Source: Haloechinothrix_A salitolerans
Lineage (GTDB): Bacteria > Actinomycetota > Actinomycetes > Mycobacteriales > Pseudonocardiaceae
Reading direction: 5' to 3' (one strand)
DNA length: 64,000 nucleotides
Assembly (NCBI RefSeq): GCF_039544105.1
Contig: NZ_BAABLA010000106.1
The notes below the pieces were generated by a model. The model did not search any database. It was not told the DNA's origin and worked only from the letters and a program-made list of their open reading frames with translations. The number at the start of each line of letters is the position of its first letter. Position 1 is the stretch's first letter. Below are positions 61,050-64,000 of this stretch, piece after piece. A program made the translations under genes and the position numbers.

Positions 61050-61550
61050 GTGCTGATACCGGATACCGAGCGGTACCAGATCGCGCTCGGCAACGAGCTG
61101 CGAAGAATGCGGAAGGCTCGGGGCTGGACCCGCCGCGACGTCCAGTCGCACCTGTCGATGTCAATCTCAACGCAAACCCTGGCCGCATGGGAACACAGCA
61201 CACGGGCCATCAACGTGACTCGGTTCGCCGAGCTGTGCCTGACCCTCGGCGATCGCCCCCACGCTGTGCTGGAGCGCGTCGACCACGCCGTCATCGGAGG
61301 CCACGACACCGCGATCACTATGGACCTGGCGAGTGTCGTCGAGATCGCCCACCCCGAGCTGCGGCCACTACGCCGGTGGGCGGCGGCACGGCTCAACGAA
61401 GGCGGCGCAACGGCGATCACGCTCCCACCCGCCGCCGTGGATCGCCTGGCGCAGCTATGCGACATCCCATCCGACCAGCTCAGGGTGGAATTGGCACACG
61501 CCGGCGGTGTTGGCGGTCAGGACAGCGACGTCGGTCAGTTGGCGTCATGA
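61050..61550 (+). CDS. XRE-type HTH regulator
   Basis: 166 residues from a GTG at 61050. HTH at about 8-65: YQIALGNELRRMRKARGWTR, RDVQSHLSMSISTQTLAAWE. A C-terminal helical part (VDRLAQLCDIPSDQLRVELA) follows. It is of the type that controls small downstream genes in actinomycete accessory regions. Overlaps the next gene by 4 bp. Confidence 0.78.
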   Translation: MLIPDTERYQIALGNELRRMRKARGWTRRDVQSHLSMSISTQTLAAWEHSTRAINVTRFAELCLTLGDRPHAVLERVDHAVIGGHDTAITMDLASVVEIAHPELRPLRRWAAARLNEGGATAITLPPAAVDRLAQLCDIPSDQLRVELAHAGGVGGQDSDVGQLAS

Positions 61551-62281
61551 ACGCCAAGCTGCGGCGGTGCACCGCGCTGGCTGTGCTGAGCGAACTCGAC
61601 TGGGAGGTGCTGCGCGCGGTCCCGCAGCCCACCGTCATCAAGGAGCTCGACCCGTGGCTGCGCTGCGAGCTCTCTCACCGTCACCGCGGGCAGCACCACG
61701 CGCTGGCCCAAGGTGACGCCAAGCGCCGCGACTGGTGGCTGCGCTGGACCGATGACGCCACGATCCGCGATCGCGATCTGGCGATCCTGCTGCCCTGCGC
61801 GGCCGACGCGGCCAATGAGGCGAGCGCCGAGACAGATCCCTGTCTGCTGTTCGCCGGGCACGCGGGACCACACTCGTTCCAGATCGACCGCCACGACCTG
61901 CAGCCCTACACGAAACCCCCTTGTGAGGGCGGTGAGGCCGGTGCAACCACTACGGTGGCGCGTGTTCTCGCCGTGCATCGGCTCACGCAGCCTATGGCCG
62001 ACTACATGCGCGAGCTGGGCACGCTGGAGCAGGTGTGCGGAACCCGCTCGAAGGCGCATCGTGGCCTAACCACGGCGACGCTGGCGCCCCAGCTCGTCCG
62101 CGTCGACGTGCACACCCCCGGACTCGCGACTTCGCTCATCGACGACATGGTGCGGGTGCCCGTCCCGATGCCGTACGCACCATGGCTTGGCTCCCTGACA
62201 CTCAAGACCAGTGTGCCGATCACGCTGACACCAAACGGCCGCTGCGTGCTCGCCGAACTAGCGCCGTTCTGGCACTCCTAA
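61547..62281 (+). CDS. hypothetical protein coupled to the XRE regulator
   Basis: 244 residues from the ATG at 61547 (ATGA overlap). The N-terminal 60 residues are helical and winged-helix-like (LAVLSELDWEVLRAVPQPTV). Cys/His residues in DPCLLFAGHAGPHSFQIDRH could bind metal. The C-terminal half is beta-like (SLTLKTSVPITLTPNGRCVL). The function is unknown. Confidence 0.62.
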   Translation: MNAKLRRCTALAVLSELDWEVLRAVPQPTVIKELDPWLRCELSHRHRGQHHALAQGDAKRRDWWLRWTDDATIRDRDLAILLPCAADAANEASAETDPCLLFAGHAGPHSFQIDRHDLQPYTKPPCEGGEAGATTTVARVLAVHRLTQPMADYMRELGTLEQVCGTRSKAHRGLTTATLAPQLVRVDVHTPGLATSLIDDMVRVPVPMPYAPWLGSLTLKTSVPITLTPNGRCVLAELAPFWHS

Positions 62282-62507
62282 CCGACTCGGCCACCACCGG
62301 CCTGCTCGTCCGCTTCTGTCGGTTCGGGGTTGAGTATCTGGGCGCCGCGATCGGCACGTGGTTCAGCGGCGCAGCCAGCGGCGGCGTGATACCGCTGGAC
62401 GGTCCCTGGATGGGTCGATTCCGTGACTCTCCAGGTCGGGGTTCCTGGTGGTCGTGGTCGTTCTCGTCGCGGTCACGAACTGGGTCGGCGCTCGGGTGCG
62501 TGAGTGG

Positions 62508-62678
62508 TCAGTCGAGCCCGTTGGTGCTATCGCGGTAGAGATCGCCGGTGCTGGCGCCGGGGACGACGGCAGGTGGACCGGAATCCACCCAGACCTGGTA
62601 GCCGTCGCCGGCCAGGATGGTTTGCGCCGGTGTTCCAGTCCGCTGCCAGGTGAGCACCGGGTGTGGGCTGGTGGTCAT
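62508..62678 (-). CDS. possible 56-residue protein
   Basis: ATG at 62678, TTSPHPVLTWQRTGTPAQTI then LAGDGYQVWVDSGPPAVVPG. Even composition and Trp/Tyr placement look coding, but there is no clear ribosome site and no family. Confidence 0.3.
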   Translation of the reverse strand: MTTSPHPVLTWQRTGTPAQTILAGDGYQVWVDSGPPAVVPGASTGDLYRDSTNGLD

Positions 62679-62699
62679 TCAGTGGGTCGCCATCGTCGA

Positions 62700-62936
62700 T
62701 CACCGGGTGAGTTCGCGCGAGACGCGCACGCATCCGGCCGCCACGCATGCGACCCGGCCGTTCGGGTCGGTCAGTTCGACGTCGTAGATCCCGTCCGCCC
62801 ACGTCCAGGAGCTGGAGGTGGTGGGCTACACCGACAGAACGACCTCGCTGTCTCGCGCATCCGCGTTGCCGAGCGCACTTGACCACTCCTGCAGCACCTC
62901 GGTCACATCGAGGTGCTCGCGGACGTGAGCGCGCAT
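62700..62936 (-). pseudogene. small gene interrupted by an amber codon
   Basis: From the ATG at 62936 the frame reads REHLDVTEVLQEWSSALGNA, meets TAG at 62826-62828, and continues in the same frame as SSSWTWADGIYDVELTDPNG through RVSRELTR to TGA at 62700. Both halves look coding, giving a 78-codon gene with one in-frame stop. Confidence 0.4.
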
Positions 62937-63102
62937 GCTTCAGCCGGTGACGTCGGCGGGTCGGTCTTTCTCGTCGCGAATGGGCCAGGAGGTGGCCCAG
63001 ATGGGTGCCCTGTTCGATGACGAGATCGGTGTCCGCGGTCACGTGTCCTCCCACCGATGCCGTGCCGTGCTGGCGTCGGTAATCGCGGTCAGGCGGGGCT
63101 CA

Positions 63103-63723
63103 TCACTCGGCTATGCCAGCTGCGGTTCGCATGTCCGAGCAGTACTCGGGCGTGCCGAGGGTGCTGGGGGCCGGGAAGGGGATGCGGGACCAGAACGCCA
63201 GTACCTCCGGATCGTTGTTCACAGGTGTGGTGGACCATCGGTACCGGTCGCTGGGCGCGCGCATTACCGATGCGGCAACAAGGAGTCTGCCGAGTCCCCG
63301 CCGCCGACATCCCGGGTCGACCCGGATCTGCTCAAGTACGGCTCGGCGGCAGGGCGCACAGATCATCAGATCAGCATCGGCGACACTGCGGGGGCCGAGG
63401 TACACGGCGATCTGGCCTAGCCCGCCTCGCACCGACGGGGGTGTCACCACGAGCGCCAACCCGCGTCCGGGAGGTTCGGCAGTGTGCGTGAACGGATCGA
63501 TCAGAGCCCAAGTCGAGTGCTCATGGCCCAGTTCGCGACACACCTCGCAGGTCACTGTGGTGGCGTCGTAGAGATGGGAGTGCCCGAGGCTGACCCGCGC
63601 GATCCGGAAGTCATGTCCCCGCGGGCAGCTACCGCCCAGGGTGGTGTCGGTTGTCGGTAGAACCGGCACCAGGCTCCCGTAATCGCCTGAACTCACGATC
63701 GCCCGCAACGCATCATCGATCAC
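63103..63723 (-). CDS. GNAT family N-acetyltransferase
   Basis: 206 residues from a GTG at 63723 that overlaps the transposase end by 11 bp. The acetyl-CoA motif A is EQIRVDPGCRRRGLGRLLVA (about 131-150), followed by SDRYRWSTTPVNNDPEVLAF. Residues 30-60 hold CPRGHDF and CEVCREL, a possible zinc ribbon. The substrate is unknown. Confidence 0.78.
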   Translation of the reverse strand: MIDDALRAIVSSGDYGSLVPVLPTTDTTLGGSCPRGHDFRIARVSLGHSHLYDATTVTCEVCRELGHEHSTWALIDPFTHTAEPPGRGLALVVTPPSVRGGLGQIAVYLGPRSVADADLMICAPCRRAVLEQIRVDPGCRRRGLGRLLVAASVMRAPSDRYRWSTTPVNNDPEVLAFWSRIPFPAPSTLGTPEYCSDMRTAAGIAE

Positions 63724-64000
63724 ACGTTCGATAATACAGCGCTGGATCTGGTCTGTGGTCGAACGCGTCGACCTGCGTCTGCAGCTCGGCCAGGCTGCTA
63801 GCGAGTGGCTGCTTGTCGAGGTAGCGGAACAGTGTCTGGTGGAAGCGTTCGTTCTTGCCCTGGGTGGTCGGCTTGTAGGGCTTGCCGGTGATCGGCTCCA
63901 CGCCCAGGCCCGTCACGTGCACGACGAACTGGCCCAGGGATCCGCGCCGCGACGGGTTGAGCGCGACCCCGTTGTCCGACAGCAGCCGCTGGGGAACACC
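63713..64000 (-). mobile_element. IS481-like transposase, C-terminal part (cut by window edge)
   Basis: Running in from the window edge: VPQRLLSDNGVALNPSRRGS, PITGKPYKPTTQGKNERFHQ and TLFRYLDKQPLASSLAELQT. SDNG carries the second catalytic Asp, and QGKNERFHQT has the catalytic Glu of the rve integrase core. The usual Y-N-x-x-R-P-H end is degraded to DHRPDPALYYRTCD, so the copy is probably inactive. Confidence 0.8.

Larger units (their letters stand above)
62282..63102. other. degraded stretch with short minus-strand frames
   Basis: 820 bases without an intact recognisable gene. The minus strand carries two short coding-like frames described separately (62508-62678 and 62700-62936). Confidence 0.4.

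Overview
The window is high-GC DNA with GTG/TTG starts, many 4-bp stop/start overlaps (ATGA, GTGA, TGATG) and families typical of Actinomycetota: Scr1-type XRE/DUF5753 regulators, DUF6879, LysM-BTAD proteins next to a tad locus, and an actinobacterial type conjugation set. It most resembles accessory DNA of a Pseudonocardiales-like or related actinomycete. The genus is an inference, because no rRNA, tRNA or housekeeping marker is present.

Layout. 1-4.0 kb: remnant of a class 1 DISARM-like defence locus (SNF2 helicase DrmD and the start of a DUF1156 DNA methylase), cut by the end of an IS5-like element. 4.2-5.5 kb: decayed copy of a LysM-BTAD gene. 5.6-9.3 kb: a complete-looking type III CBASS operon on the minus strand (TRIP13-like ATPase, HORMA-like accessory, HORMA protein, CD-NTase, S-4TM membrane effector). 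It diverges from a one-chain HTH plus ImmA/IrrE protease gene (9.5-10.6 kb). 10.7-11.1 kb: transposase remnant with a strong hairpin.

11.7-38.7 kb: an integrative conjugative element. It carries a tyrosine integrase and excisionase, a five-ORF overlapping cassette of intact and degenerate DNA methyltransferases, four 11-bp tandem repeats in a divergent promoter region, and then a plus-strand transfer operon (HTH protein, VirB2-like pilin, VirB6/TrbL-like, PrgI, VirB4, VirD4, replication-relaxation protein, NlpC/P60 hydrolase). Next come minus-strand accessory genes: a small HTH protein, a truncated N6 methylase, a DUF932 protein, a sliding-clamp paralogue, a DUF4192 protein and a long polycistron of unknown small proteins ending at a clear intrinsic terminator.

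38.7-40.2 kb is a 1.4-kb gene-free stretch with a hyphenated palindrome and 12-bp tandem repeats. 40.2-43.9 kb is a plus-strand cassette: an internally duplicated small protein, DUF6879, an XRE/DUF5753 regulator flanked on both sides by clustered GTGANTCAC sites, two small unknown proteins, a 44-residue charged peptide and a protein-isoaspartate-methyltransferase-like enzyme translationally coupled to that peptide. I consider this the best candidate for an undescribed system.

44.0-56.9 kb: a second decayed LysM-BTAD copy, two strong hairpins, the intact LysM-BTAD gene, and a full tad (Flp pilus) locus with three TadE/G-like pseudopilins, a small pilin-like protein, TadC, TadB, TadA, TadZ, a CpaB-like SAF protein, two exported proteins and an A24 prepilin peptidase. 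57-64 kb is degraded flanking DNA: HxlR regulators (one frameshifted), regulator remnants, small unknown genes, a GNAT acetyltransferase and the end of an IS481-like transposase. The ISs at both edges and the many broken genes mark an accessory island with a history of insertion and decay.
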